Origin: Thermoanaerobaculia bacterium
GTDB lineage: Bacteria; Acidobacteriota; Thermoanaerobaculia; UBA5066
DNA: 10,695 nt
Direction: 5' to 3'
NCBI GenBank assembly: GCA_023717585.1
Contig: JAMQPJ010000500.1
Coordinates: 1-10,695, forward strand
Both the position numbers and the translations under genes were made by a program. Each line of letters opens with the position of its first letter. Positions within the stretch are counted from its first letter, which is position 1. Shown here piece by piece: positions 1 through 6,077 of the stretch. Under the pieces are notes generated by a model, which did no database searches, was not told the origin of the DNA, and saw only the letters and a program-made list of their open reading frames with translations.

Positions 1-6
1 AGCCGA

Positions 7-1635
7 TCACGGTGCCGCCCCGGTGCGCTCCAGCCGGAAAGTTCTCCACGCCGAGCGCGTTTTTCCGTCGGGGTCGAGGACGCGGAAGCGGAAGGGGCTG
101 TATTGGGCGAGGTCGTTCCAGAACGCGACGGGACACGGACCGAACCCGATCGACGTCTCTTCCACCGCAAATGCGCCCTTCGCCGAGAGCAGTCCCGCGC
201 CGACCTCGTACTCCACCCAGAACGGCGTGTCGCCGCGCCGCGCGCCGCTCCACGCGAGACGGATCGTTCCCTCCGCCTCCTTCCACGAAAGCCGCGCTCC
301 ATCGGTCGGCGCCTCCACCGCGAGCGATTCGACGTAGCGGGAGACCAGCTCCGCTGAAGGCCTCACGGCCCCGCCGAATGCCTCGAGGAAGCGCAGCCGC
401 GCGCGGGCCTGGTCTCGCGACCACCGCGCGAGGTCGTTGGCGAGAGCGGGCGCGAAAGGGTCCGATTCCCTGCGGGGCGCGCCCAGGCGTTCGGCGTGGA
501 GACGCACCCCGTCGCCGGCGCCCACGAGCCTTTCGGCGCGCCGGGCTTCGGGCGTCAGGTGCCCGCCCGTCGACGTCGAGACGAAGAGCCGCTTGCGCGG
601 CGAGCCGCCCGCGAGCGCCTTCACCAGCGAGACGCCCTGCATCGACTTCGGGCGCGCGAGGCCGGCCAGCTCGAGGAGCGAGGGCGTCACGTCCACGTTC
701 TGGGCGAGCGACGCCACCACGCCGCCGGCCGGCACGCCCGGGCCCGCCAGGACGAGCGGAATGTGCAGCACCTCCTCCACGAGCTTCGCCTCGCCGCTCG
801 TCGAGGCATGGCCCACCCACCCGTGGTCGAGAAGCTCTTCGCCGTGATCCGCCGTGAAGCACACGAGCGTGCGCGAGGCGGGCGACTTCTTCTCCAGCGC
901 CGCGAGCACCCGCCCGATCTCCGCGTCCAACCGTTCGACGTCCGCGTCGTACAGGGCGACGAGCTTCTCGCGATCTCCCGGCGCGAACGCGTAGTCCGCC
1001 CCGAGCGGCACCGTCGCCGACACCTGCGAGCGCTCGAGGCCGGACGAGCCCCTCACCTTCGCCTCAGCGGCCTCGTAGCCGCCCGTGCCGTACGGCAGGT
1101 GCGGCTCGACGAGGTGGATCCACGCGAAGTACGGCTCGGGCGCGGAGGGCAGCCACTCGGCCAGCGCCCGCGCGCCCACGATCTCCGCGCCCGTCACCGC
1201 CTGCTCGGGCAGGCCGAGGTTCCGGTAATACGAGACCGCCGTGAAAAAGCCGTAGTTTCGAAGCGCGAACCCTCGCGCGCCGAGGAGGCGCGGAAGCGTG
1301 GGCAGCGTCTTCGGCGTCGAGTCGTCGCGGTTCTCCACGCCGTGAGTCGGCGGGTGGAGCCCGGTGAAGATCGACACGAGCGCCGGCGCCGTCCACGGCG
1401 CCACCGTGTACGCGCGCGTGAACCGCGTCCCGCGCCGCGCGAGAGCCGCGAGCGCCGGCGTGCGGCCGCCCGACCAGTCGATCCGGTCCCAACGGAGCGA
1501 GTCGGCCGTGATGAGAAGGATGTTGGGCGGCCGCTCAGCCCCTCGGGGCACCGTGACGCACGCCGCTCCGAGCACGGCGAGCATCGCCGCGGCGCCACGG
1601 AGGGTTCCATTGACACGGTGTCTTTTCAGTGGCAT
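7..1635 (-). CDS. Exported sulfatase-superfamily hydrolase with Thr at the nucleophile position
   Basis: This 542-residue protein belongs to the sulfatase/alkaline-phosphatase superfamily. Residues 4-7 (KRHR) and a hydrophobic stretch to about residue 26 form a signal peptide. LGAAC ending at Cys26 is a weak lipobox, so outer-membrane or periplasmic anchoring is possible. The fold starts at PPNILLITADSLR (about 36-48). The signature loop reads W81-T82-A-P84-A-L86 followed by SIFTG and HGV. Sulfatases have Cys or Ser at the Thr82 position and Arg at the Leu86 position, so formylglycine maturation looks impossible and Thr may be the nucleophile. D263-H264-G-E266 and H276 form the second metal-binding cluster, and WIHLVEPHLPY (172-182) is also typical. 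The last ~110 residues look beta-rich and accessory. The ATG lies 23 bp from the divergent antitoxin ATG, and no clear promoter of its own is visible. The substrate is unknown: a sulfate ester, phosphate ester or phospho-substituent transferase are all possible. Confidence 0.85.
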   Translation of the reverse strand: MPLKRHRVNGTLRGAAAMLAVLGAACVTVPRGAERPPNILLITADSLRWDRIDWSGGRTPALAALARRGTRFTRAYTVAPWTAPALVSIFTGLHPPTHGVENRDDSTPKTLPTLPRLLGARGFALRNYGFFTAVSYYRNLGLPEQAVTGAEIVGARALAEWLPSAPEPYFAWIHLVEPHLPYGTGGYEAAEAKVRGSSGLERSQVSATVPLGADYAFAPGDREKLVALYDADVERLDAEIGRVLAALEKKSPASRTLVCFTADHGEELLDHGWVGHASTSGEAKLVEEVLHIPLVLAGPGVPAGGVVASLAQNVDVTPSLLELAGLARPKSMQGVSLVKALAGGSPRKRLFVSTSTGGHLTPEARRAERLVGAGDGVRLHAERLGAPRRESDPFAPALANDLARWSRDQARARLRFLEAFGGAVRPSAELVSRYVESLAVEAPTDGARLSWKEAEGTIRLAWSGARRGDTPFWVEYEVGAGLLSAKGAFAVEETSIGFGPCPVAFWNDLAQYSPFRFRVLDPDGKTRSAWRTFRLERTGAAP

Positions 1636-1638
1636 ATT
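1610..1638 (+). promoter_or_regulatory. Sigma70-type promoter of the AbrB-MazF operon
   Basis: TTGACA at 1610-1615 is a perfect -35 hexamer. A 17-nt spacer leads to CATATT at 1633-1638 (4 of 6 matches to TATAAT); TATTCT at 1635-1640 is an alternative -10 with a longer spacer. The predicted transcript start is near 1645, about 14 nt before the antitoxin ATG at 1659. The promoter lies largely inside the first codons of the divergent sulfatase gene, and its -10 region overlaps the repeat operator at 1636-1660, so self-repression by the antitoxin is the natural reading. Confidence 0.6.
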
Positions 1639-1660
1639 CTTTACGTAAAGAGTAAAGAAT
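1636..1660. promoter_or_regulatory. Repeat operator for AbrB-type antitoxin autoregulation
   Basis: Three half-sites are packed into 25 bp. ATTCTTTAC (1636-1644) and GTAAAGAAT (1652-1660) form a perfect 9-bp inverted repeat, and a middle GTAAAGA (1645-1651) directly repeats the start of the right arm. The inner CTTTACGTAAAG (1639-1650) is itself a perfect 12-bp palindrome. The array spans the promoter -10, the predicted transcript start and the antitoxin ATG, and fills the whole 23-bp gap to the sulfatase start. AbrB/MazE-type antitoxins commonly repress their own operons from such repeats. Binding here is inferred. Occupancy could also affect the sulfatase. Confidence 0.6.
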
Positions 1661-1886
1661 GAAGAAGACCAGCCGACTCTCCAGCAAGGGCCAGGTCACC
1701 ATTCCCAGAGAAATCCGGGTGGCCCTTCACCTGGAACCAGGCGATCTCGTGGCGTACGAGGTGAAGGACGACAAGGCGATCCTGCGACGAGCGGAGCCAT
1801 TCGACGCGGCGTATCACTCCGCCGTTTCCGAGACTCTCGAGGAGTGGGGCTCCGTCGACGACGACAAGGCGTTCCGTGATCTCTGA
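1659..1886 (+). CDS. AbrB/SpoVT-domain antitoxin
   Basis: This 75-residue protein opens with a classic swapped-hairpin AbrB DNA-binding domain: SRLSSKGQVTIPREIR (5-20), then LEPGDLVAYEV (25-35) and the closing strand KAILRRAEP (39-47). The acidic C-terminal tail (about 48-75, with EEWGSVDDDKAF) is the expected toxin-neutralising segment. The start is set by the family's N-terminal spacing and by the operator ending on the ATG. The leader is very short, with only AAAGAG-like purines as a ribosome site. It overlaps the downstream MazF-family gene by 11 nt, typical of a co-translated antitoxin-toxin pair. Family and role are clear. A specific name such as MazE is not assigned because AbrB-type antitoxins pair with several toxin families. 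Confidence 0.9.
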   Translation: MKKTSRLSSKGQVTIPREIRVALHLEPGDLVAYEVKDDKAILRRAEPFDAAYHSAVSETLEEWGSVDDDKAFRDL

Positions 1887-2205
1887 AGCGTGGGACGTCG
1901 TCGTCGTGCCGTTCCCTTTCAGTGAACGACCGGGCACGAAGAAACGACCCGCCCTCGTGCTGAGCCGGCCGAGCTTCAACAAGGCCGGGCACACGGCCCT
2001 GGCGATGATCACGACGCGCGCCCATCGGCCTTGGCCCGGAGACGTCGAGATCGAGAAGCTGGAACAGGCAGGGCTCCCGCTCCCGTGCATCGTCCGTCTG
2101 AAGCTCTTCACGCTCGACAACCGGCTCCTGATGTCGCGGCTCGGATCGCTTTCTCCCGTGGATCGCAAGGGGGTTGCCTCCGCGCTCCGCTCGACGCTGG
2201 TGTAG
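1876..2205 (+). CDS. MazF/PemK-family toxin (probable mRNA endoribonuclease)
   Basis: This 109-residue protein has the usual MazF length and the family opening WDVVVVPFPFS (6-16), followed by KKRPALVLSRPSFN (22-35). Arg24 in KRPALVLS and Thr46/Thr47 in MITTRAHRPWPGD correspond to the catalytic Arg and Thr of MazF RNases. LKLFTLDNRLL and the C-terminal helix SPVDRKGVASALRSTL complete the fold, so the protein looks intact. The start is GTG at 1876 inside the antitoxin gene, with AAGG six bases upstream. MazF/PemK toxins cleave single-stranded RNA at short motifs; the motif cannot be read from sequence. The MazF assignment is strong, while activity in this host is inferred. Confidence 0.9.
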   Translation: MISEAWDVVVVPFPFSERPGTKKRPALVLSRPSFNKAGHTALAMITTRAHRPWPGDVEIEKLEQAGLPLPCIVRLKLFTLDNRLLMSRLGSLSPVDRKGVASALRSTLV

Positions 2206-2310
2206 CTCAGCGCGGCAGCGGGATCACTTGGCGCGCCATCTCGGCGCAGAAGCGGGCATCGGACAGGGCCTGAGCGGCCTGCTCCCGCGTTGCCGGCCGC
2301 CATAGTTTGA

Positions 2311-2775
2311 TTATCCCCTCGACCCGTTCCCCTGCTTCGAGCCCCGCCGGCCAGCGGGCAAAAGCCCGAACCCAAGCAGCTTCGCGTTCTTCCTCAGGCG
2401 TTCGTCGAGAGTGAGGAACACCAGACCTGGGAGGGAAAAGCGGGCCATCAATGCACTTGAAAGATGTAGAGCGTCGAGGGTCCGCACAGGCTCGTCCGGA
2501 TAAGCCCGCTTCGCCCGCTCGAGAATCTCGAGGTCCATCCGAAGCCGCGTCCAGCCGGAGATCAGGCTCTGGAGGGTCGCCCGCCGGGCCGATGCGTCGG
2601 CCTCCGTCAGGCTCCCCAGTGCCAGACCACGAACGAGGACGCGTTCGCATTCGATGACGGTCAGTTCGGAGGCTATGACCGCCTCCGCCGAATCCAGAGC
2701 ACGCTTGACGTCCGCCGCCCGAGCCTCTCCTAGCCACCACGCGACCACCGCACTGGTCTCCGCGTAGAGTTTCAG
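2311..2775 (-). CDS. PIN-domain toxin (VapC-like RNase), probable CTG start
   Basis: From the CTG at 2775 the product is 154 residues, beginning KLYAETSAVVAWWL, the usual first strand of VapC-like PIN proteins. All four acidic positions are then present: Glu6 in AETS (often Asp), Glu42 in LTVIEC, Asp101 in TLDALHLSSAL and Asp124 in FLTLDERL. These residues bind the metal that cleaves RNA in the family. In this frame no ATG, GTG or TTG occurs between the upstream stop (2793-2791) and this point. The first conventional start is GTG at 2748, which would remove the first strand and Glu6. The CTG overlaps the antitoxin's TGA as CTGA, the same geometry as common ATGA coupling. The gene either uses a rare CTG start or has lost an ATG by point mutation. 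The last ~15 residues, rich in Gly, Arg and Ser, extend past the usual PIN end. Confidence 0.82.
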   Translation of the reverse strand: MKLYAETSAVVAWWLGEARAADVKRALDSAEAVIASELTVIECERVLVRGLALGSLTEADASARRATLQSLISGWTRLRMDLEILERAKRAYPDEPVRTLDALHLSSALMARFSLPGLVFLTLDERLRKNAKLLGFGLLPAGRRGSKQGNGSRG

Positions 2776-3074
2776 CGATCGCCCCGCTCTTCATCCAGCA
2801 ATTGCGCTGCCGTCCTCCCGCGAAGAACGCGACCCAGGCGCGGGTAGGCCTGCCGTTTCTCCGTACCGATGTGGGAGACCAACCCCCGGCGGATCAAATC
2901 GGCGACGCCGGGGTCCGGATGCACAGGCTGTCCAATCGCGCCCGCGCCTCGCAGCTCGGCCACCACCTCGCCCCGCTCGGTGAGAAGAATGTCTTCCCCT
3001 CGGCGTGCCATCCGGACGTACTCGCTCAGCCGGTCCTTGAACTCGCGGATTCCGACGACTTTCATGGCCTCCAT
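2772..3074 (-). CDS. Phd/YefM-type antitoxin
   Basis: This protein of 100 residues (97 from the second Met) is the partner of the PIN toxin. The N-terminal part, KVVGIREFKDRLSEYVRMARRGE followed by ILLTERGEVVAEL, is the Phd/YefM dimer and DNA-binding domain. The C-terminal half (IRRGLVSHIGTEKRQAYPRLGRVLRG) is the likely toxin-binding tail. Two starts compete. ATG 3074 has GAGG five bases upstream. ATG 3065 gives the more usual family start MKVVGIREFK and lies 7 nt after a TACAAT -10-like hexamer, which would make it leaderless. The TGA at 2774-2772 overlaps the toxin's CTG. A perfect inverted repeat directly upstream suggests autorepression. Confidence 0.88.
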   Translation of the reverse strand: MEAMKVVGIREFKDRLSEYVRMARRGEDILLTERGEVVAELRGAGAIGQPVHPDPGVADLIRRGLVSHIGTEKRQAYPRLGRVLRGRTAAQLLDEERGDR

Positions 3075-3078
3075 TGTA
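3073..3078 (-). promoter_or_regulatory. -10-like element TACAAT for the Phd-PIN operon
   Basis: Read on the minus strand, TACAAT matches five of six consensus positions and is followed by seven bases and then the ATG at 3065. A transcript starting the usual distance downstream would begin at that ATG. Seventeen to eighteen bases upstream lie only weak -35 candidates (TTCTAA or TTTCTA). The hexamer overlaps the end of the inverted-repeat operator, as expected for a self-repressed antitoxin. It also contains the ATG at 3074, so the two start models exclude each other. Confidence 0.45.
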
Positions 3079-3094
3079 GCCTCACGAGGCTACA
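3075..3094. promoter_or_regulatory. Inverted-repeat operator upstream of Phd-type antitoxin
   Basis: TGTAGCCTC (3075-3083) and GAGGCTACA (3086-3094) form a perfect 9-bp inverted repeat with a 2-bp centre. The repeat nearly fills the gap between the VanZ-like stop (3096-3098) and the antitoxin start. On the minus strand it lies between the -10-like TACAAT and the expected -35 position, the usual place for a Phd/YefM autorepressor site. The right-hand arm also contains GAGG, a possible Shine-Dalgarno for ATG 3074, so read-through RNA from the VanZ-like gene could hide that site in a hairpin. Confidence 0.6.
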
Positions 3095-3095
3095 T

Positions 3096-3671
3096 TTAGA
3101 AAGTCACCTGCCGCCTCCGCGGGCTGTGCGGCGACGCCGCGAGCCACGCCGCGGCTCCAAGGCTCGCGCCCGCGTAGTTCCCGAAAAGATCCAGCCACCG
3201 GAACGTCCGCATCGGGATGAATCCCTGCGACACCTCGTCCGCGGTCCCGACGACGAAGAGGAAAAGCGCGCCGACGAGGGGGCCGCGCCGGTCGCCCTGC
3301 TCCACACGCACCGCCTCCAGCGTCACGCCCGCGAGAAGGCCGTACTGGATGAGGTGCCACTTCTTCGCCGGCGGCTCGTGCCTGTATGCGGTGAAGAGCA
3401 GCAGAACGTACGCGCCCATGACGGCGGCGAGGACGGCGAGCGCGGGCGCTCGATTCACGGCGCCCGCGGACCACGCCCACGCGCCGAGGCCCGCGAGGAT
3501 CGCGCCTCCCGCTCCGACATACCAGAGCGTCACGTGCGGCTGCAGACGCGGCAGGATCCACTCCAGCCACAGCTTCGGCGCGATGGAAAGCGTCGCGAGG
3601 CCCACGGCCGCGAAGGCGATCGCGCCGGCGGCCCAGACGGGACTGCGAACGACGCCGGGTCGCGTGTCCAT
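3096..3671 (-). CDS. VanZ-like family integral membrane protein
   Basis: This 191-residue membrane protein has about five or six hydrophobic segments (roughly 12-30, 48-68, 76-95, 107-120, 131-144 and 164-180). The VanZ-family signature is clear: KKWHLIQYGLLA (103-114) and then ADEVSQGFIPMRTFRWLDLFGNYAG (144-168), with His106, Asp145, Glu146, Gln149, Arg155, Asp161 and Asn165 at the family's conserved polar positions. VanZ itself gives low-level teicoplanin resistance by an unresolved mechanism. Most homologues are uncharacterised envelope proteins, so a resistance role should not be assumed. The ATG has no Shine-Dalgarno but follows a TACAAT hexamer by eight bases. It starts 46 bp from the divergent large membrane-protein gene and ends 21 bp before the Phd-type antitoxin, into which it could read through. 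Confidence 0.85.
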   Translation of the reverse strand: MDTRPGVVRSPVWAAGAIAFAAVGLATLSIAPKLWLEWILPRLQPHVTLWYVGAGGAILAGLGAWAWSAGAVNRAPALAVLAAVMGAYVLLLFTAYRHEPPAKKWHLIQYGLLAGVTLEAVRVEQGDRRGPLVGALFLFVVGTADEVSQGFIPMRTFRWLDLFGNYAGASLGAAAWLAASPHSPRRRQVTF

Positions 3672-3679
3672 GCCGGAGG

Positions 3680-3685
3680 ATTGTA
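3680..3685 (-). promoter_or_regulatory. -10-like element TACAAT for the VanZ-like gene
   Basis: On the minus strand CTACAAT is followed by eight bases and the ATG at 3671, so a transcript would start at or within a base or two of the start codon. The same CTACAAT heptamer precedes the antitoxin ATG at 3065 with a seven-base gap. No good -35 is visible at 16-18 bases upstream. The bases between hexamer and ATG contain no Shine-Dalgarno. Confidence 0.4.
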
Positions 3686-3700
3686 GGGGTCGCGCTCACG

Positions 3701-3706
3701 TACACT
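3701..3706 (+). promoter_or_regulatory. -10-like element TACACT for the large membrane-protein gene
   Basis: TACACT matches four of six positions of TATAAT, including the key A2 and T6. It ends 11 bases before the GTG at 3718, predicting a leader of about five bases or fewer. No -35 at good spacing and no Shine-Dalgarno are visible. It would share the 46-bp divergent region with the VanZ-like promoter. Confidence 0.3.
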
Positions 3707-3717
3707 TCTTCGCGCAC

Positions 3718-5769
3718 GTGCTCAAGCGCTTCCTGCTCCGCTCTCTCATCCTCGCGGGACTCCTCCTGGCCTGCCTCGCCCACCTCGTCTGGAACGGCCG
3801 GCATGCCACCGAAATCGTCGGCGAGAACATTCCCCACCCGCGCCTCGCCAGCGGCTATCGCGACATCGACCTCTGGCATCCGTCCGCGTCCTTCGGGCGC
3901 GTCTACGACCTGATCTTCTGGCCCGCGGGCCCGGGCGCGAAGCCGATTCGACCCGGAGCCCGCCTCGAGATCCAGCTCGCCTCGAACGGAAGGACGCGCC
4001 TTCTCGTCGTGCGCAAGGGCCATCCGAACGCCGACGTCTCCGGGCTCGACATCCTTCTCGGGCGGGAACGCCTGCAGGTCGTGGCCGACCGCGAGTGGAT
4101 CGATCTCGGACCGCTCCCGGAAGGAGCGGAACGCTTCGACTGCCAGATCACGGGCCTTCTGCCCGGGCCCTTCGGCTTCGCGGAGCCCTACCAGCCCCAA
4201 CGCGACCACTTCTCCGGGTTCCGGATGCGTCGCCCGGACTCGCCGCTCGCGAAGCCGGCCCGCGACATTCTCCGCTACCGCCTCGTTTCCGCGGCGCCCG
4301 TCGCCGCGAGCGAGACCCTCGCCCGTTTCTCCTTCTTCGTCTCGTGCAGCCGCGTCCTCCAGGTCACGGGGGTCCTCGCGCTCGCGCTTCTTTTCGCGGG
4401 CTGGTGGTGGCTCTTCGAAATGCGCTACGCGAGGGCGGTGGCGTGCCTCGTGCCGGCGGTCACGCTGCTCCACGCCTGCTGCCTCGCGCCGTTTCAGGGA
4501 GCGGACGGGGCGTCGCACGCGGGCACGGTGGAAGCTGTCATCTGGAACCCGGAGGTGTTCGAGCAATCGGGCGCGTATCCGAAGTCTCTCGTCCTTCTCT
4601 ACGAAGCAATCGGATACGGATCTTGGGTCCGCTACCCCGACGTGCCCGTTTCAGTCGATTCCCCCGAGCGCCGCGCTCTCGTGCGGCGCGTCTCGGGGCT
4701 CCGGCTGGAAGCGGAGGCCGCGCAGGAAGGGCCGACTCTGCCCGACGCCTTCCTCATCAATCCGCGAACGCGCGCGCCGCTCTACTACAAGGCGTTCCGG
4801 ATTCCGGGGCCGCTCCTCCGGAGGATGAGCGTTCTGAACCGCCTGGAGGCGTACGTGGTTCTGTCGGCAGGCCTGTCGCTCCTGCTGTTCGGCCTCGGAC
4901 TCCTCATCCTCGTTCGCGCCAGGCTCAGCGGGAACATCCTGCTTTCCTACGGCCTCTTGGCTCTCCTGCCGTACTCTGTCGGCGTCGTCGCGAGCTGTTC
5001 CAACTACTCGCTCGCGATCGGGATCGGCCAGCTCCTCGCCGCGTGCCTCGTCGCGGGTGCCTTCAGCGAAGAGCCGCGCACGAGGCTCGCAATGGCAGGG
5101 TTCTTCTCGCTCGCGTCTCTCGCCGGAATCGGCGTCTGGGACGACTTCGTCTTCTTTGCCGTCCCGTCCACCGTCGTCCTGACGGTTCTTTCCGCCCACG
5201 CCGCCACCCGAATGCCCGCAGGATCGCGCCGGCGGGTGGCGACGGGGGCCCTGCTCGTCCTCGGGATCCTGCTGGCCGGGACGGTCGTGTTCGCGCTCGT
5301 GACGGGTCGCATCCGGTACGCCATCTCCAGTTTTGGAGCGCGGCTGCCGAAGGCGCTCGGCCGGTTCGAGGATCCCTCCTTCTGGCTCCTCCTCGCCGCT
5401 GCCGCCGCGCCCTTCGTGATCTGCCTCGGTCTCGCCCTCGCCATCGTGCGTTCGCGGCACATTCCCGAGAAAGACCGGAGACGTGCCGCGTTCGTTCGAT
5501 GCGGCGGTGTCACGGCCCTCTTCGTCGTGATGTTCCTCGTGACACCCTGGACTTCCGTGCCCTTCGAGAGCGTCCGCTTCGACTATCCCGACTTGGTCGC
5601 CTCCCACTGGTCGGCCTTCTGGTCGAACAATTTCGCATTCGATCAGGACGTCCTGTCGTGGAAGATGTACTGGGGCGTCTTCGGGTATGCCGACGTGGCC
5701 TACCCGGATGCGCTTTACGCGGTGGCCCGCTGGGCCTGCGTCGGCCTCTTCCTCGCGCTGCCATCCTGA
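3718..5769 (+). CDS. Large polytopic membrane protein (GT-C/DUF2142-like), N-terminal part up to a frameshift
   Basis: The start is a GTG giving LKRFLLRSLILAGLLLACLAHLVW, a first membrane segment at about 5-24. A largely soluble ~190-residue extracytoplasmic region follows, then many hydrophobic helices (for example about 213-232, 240-257 and 378-400). The motif CLAPFQGADGASHAGTVEAV after the third helix resembles the acidic first-loop region of DUF2142/GT-C-type polyprenyl-sugar glycosyltransferases. That assignment is tentative, because the catalytic residues are not certain. The frame stops at TGA 5767-5769 directly after FLAL, in the middle of a helix. The missing C-terminus continues in the next frame from 5760 to 6062. 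Rejoined, the protein would be about 781 residues. It is either a recent pseudogene or carries a one-base assembly error. Its polysaccharide-gene neighbours support a glycosyltransferase role, but only by context. Confidence 0.75.
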   Translation: MLKRFLLRSLILAGLLLACLAHLVWNGRHATEIVGENIPHPRLASGYRDIDLWHPSASFGRVYDLIFWPAGPGAKPIRPGARLEIQLASNGRTRLLVVRKGHPNADVSGLDILLGRERLQVVADREWIDLGPLPEGAERFDCQITGLLPGPFGFAEPYQPQRDHFSGFRMRRPDSPLAKPARDILRYRLVSAAPVAASETLARFSFFVSCSRVLQVTGVLALALLFAGWWWLFEMRYARAVACLVPAVTLLHACCLAPFQGADGASHAGTVEAVIWNPEVFEQSGAYPKSLVLLYEAIGYGSWVRYPDVPVSVDSPERRALVRRVSGLRLEAEAAQEGPTLPDAFLINPRTRAPLYYKAFRIPGPLLRRMSVLNRLEAYVVLSAGLSLLLFGLGLLILVRARLSGNILLSYGLLALLPYSVGVVASCSNYSLAIGIGQLLAACLVAGAFSEEPRTRLAMAGFFSLASLAGIGVWDDFVFFAVPSTVVLTVLSAHAATRMPAGSRRRVATGALLVLGILLAGTVVFALVTGRIRYAISSFGARLPKALGRFEDPSFWLLLAAAAAPFVICLGLALAIVRSRHIPEKDRRRAAFVRCGGVTALFVVMFLVTPWTSVPFESVRFDYPDLVASHWSAFWSNNFAFDQDVLSWKMYWGVFGYADVAYPDALYAVARWACVGLFLALPS

Positions 5770-6062
5770 GCTGGCGCTTCACGCAGTGGAGCCCGGGTCG
5801 CTCGGCCCTGTTTCTCGTGGCGTCCGGCTACGCGCTCTCGGTGTGCGTCGTCACGAACTCCCTTCGCTTCTTCGTCCCGTCGAACCCGTGGGGCCGGTTC
5901 ATTCTTCCAGCGCTCCCGCTCGTCGCGCTTCCCTTCCTCGTACGCGTCACGGACCCCCCGGCACGCGCGATGGCGCTGCGCATCTCGGTCGCCGTCTTCG
6001 TCGCGCTGCACGTCTGGACCGCGGTCGCGCTTCTCGGTTCGCGGTACGCCATCGGGATCTGA
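5760..6062 (+). pseudogene. C-terminal 100 codons of the large membrane protein, displaced by a -1 frameshift
   Basis: From 5760 this frame reads AILSWRFTQWS, followed by hydrophobic segments SALFLVASGYALSVCVV, FILPALPLVALPFLVRV and ISVAVFVALHVWTAVALLG, ending SRYAIGI and TGA at 6060-6062. RFFVPSNPWGRFILPALP resembles the GRY/F-x-x-P-x-x-P segment near the C-terminus of DUF2142-type membrane proteins. Upstream of 5760 the same frame is Arg/Pro-rich noise, so the coding frame switches at about 5757-5767. One extra G, changing CTGCC to CTGGCC at 5758-5762, restores a continuous ...FLAL-AILSW... There is no start codon or ribosome site for separate translation. Confidence 0.8.
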
Positions 6063-6077
6063 GGAGAGGGCGCGGCG

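Noticed and set aside
496..1662. Plus-strand open frame of 388 codons opposite the sulfatase gene
   Set aside because: Its translation is Arg/His-rich low-complexity sequence of the kind produced antisense to GC-rich genes, while the minus strand shows real sulfatase-superfamily motifs.
2229..2238. Palindrome TGGCGCGCCA in the gap between the convergent toxins
   Set aside because: It has no loop and no T-run, so it is not a terminator, and a short GC palindrome is expected by chance in this composition.
2207..2794. Alternative minus-strand frame of 195 codons over the PIN gene, ending RFCAEMARQVIPLPR
   Set aside because: Its C-terminal 30 residues look mildly protein-like, but the rest is a shadow of the PIN frame and there is no suitable start nearby. 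At best the 2206-2310 gap holds an unrecognisable remnant.
3096..3671. Calling the VanZ-like gene a glycopeptide-resistance determinant
   Set aside because: Only the family motif is present, there are no van operon partners, and most VanZ-like proteins have no proven resistance role.
3082..4566. Minus-strand open frame of 494 codons across the VanZ-like and membrane-protein genes
   Set aside because: It is a charged, repetitive shadow of two genes read in other frames, with no coherent domain.
5750..5769. Programmed -1 ribosomal frameshift in the large membrane-protein gene
   Set aside because: No slippery heptamer precedes the TGA. A simple base loss or sequencing error explains the frame change better.
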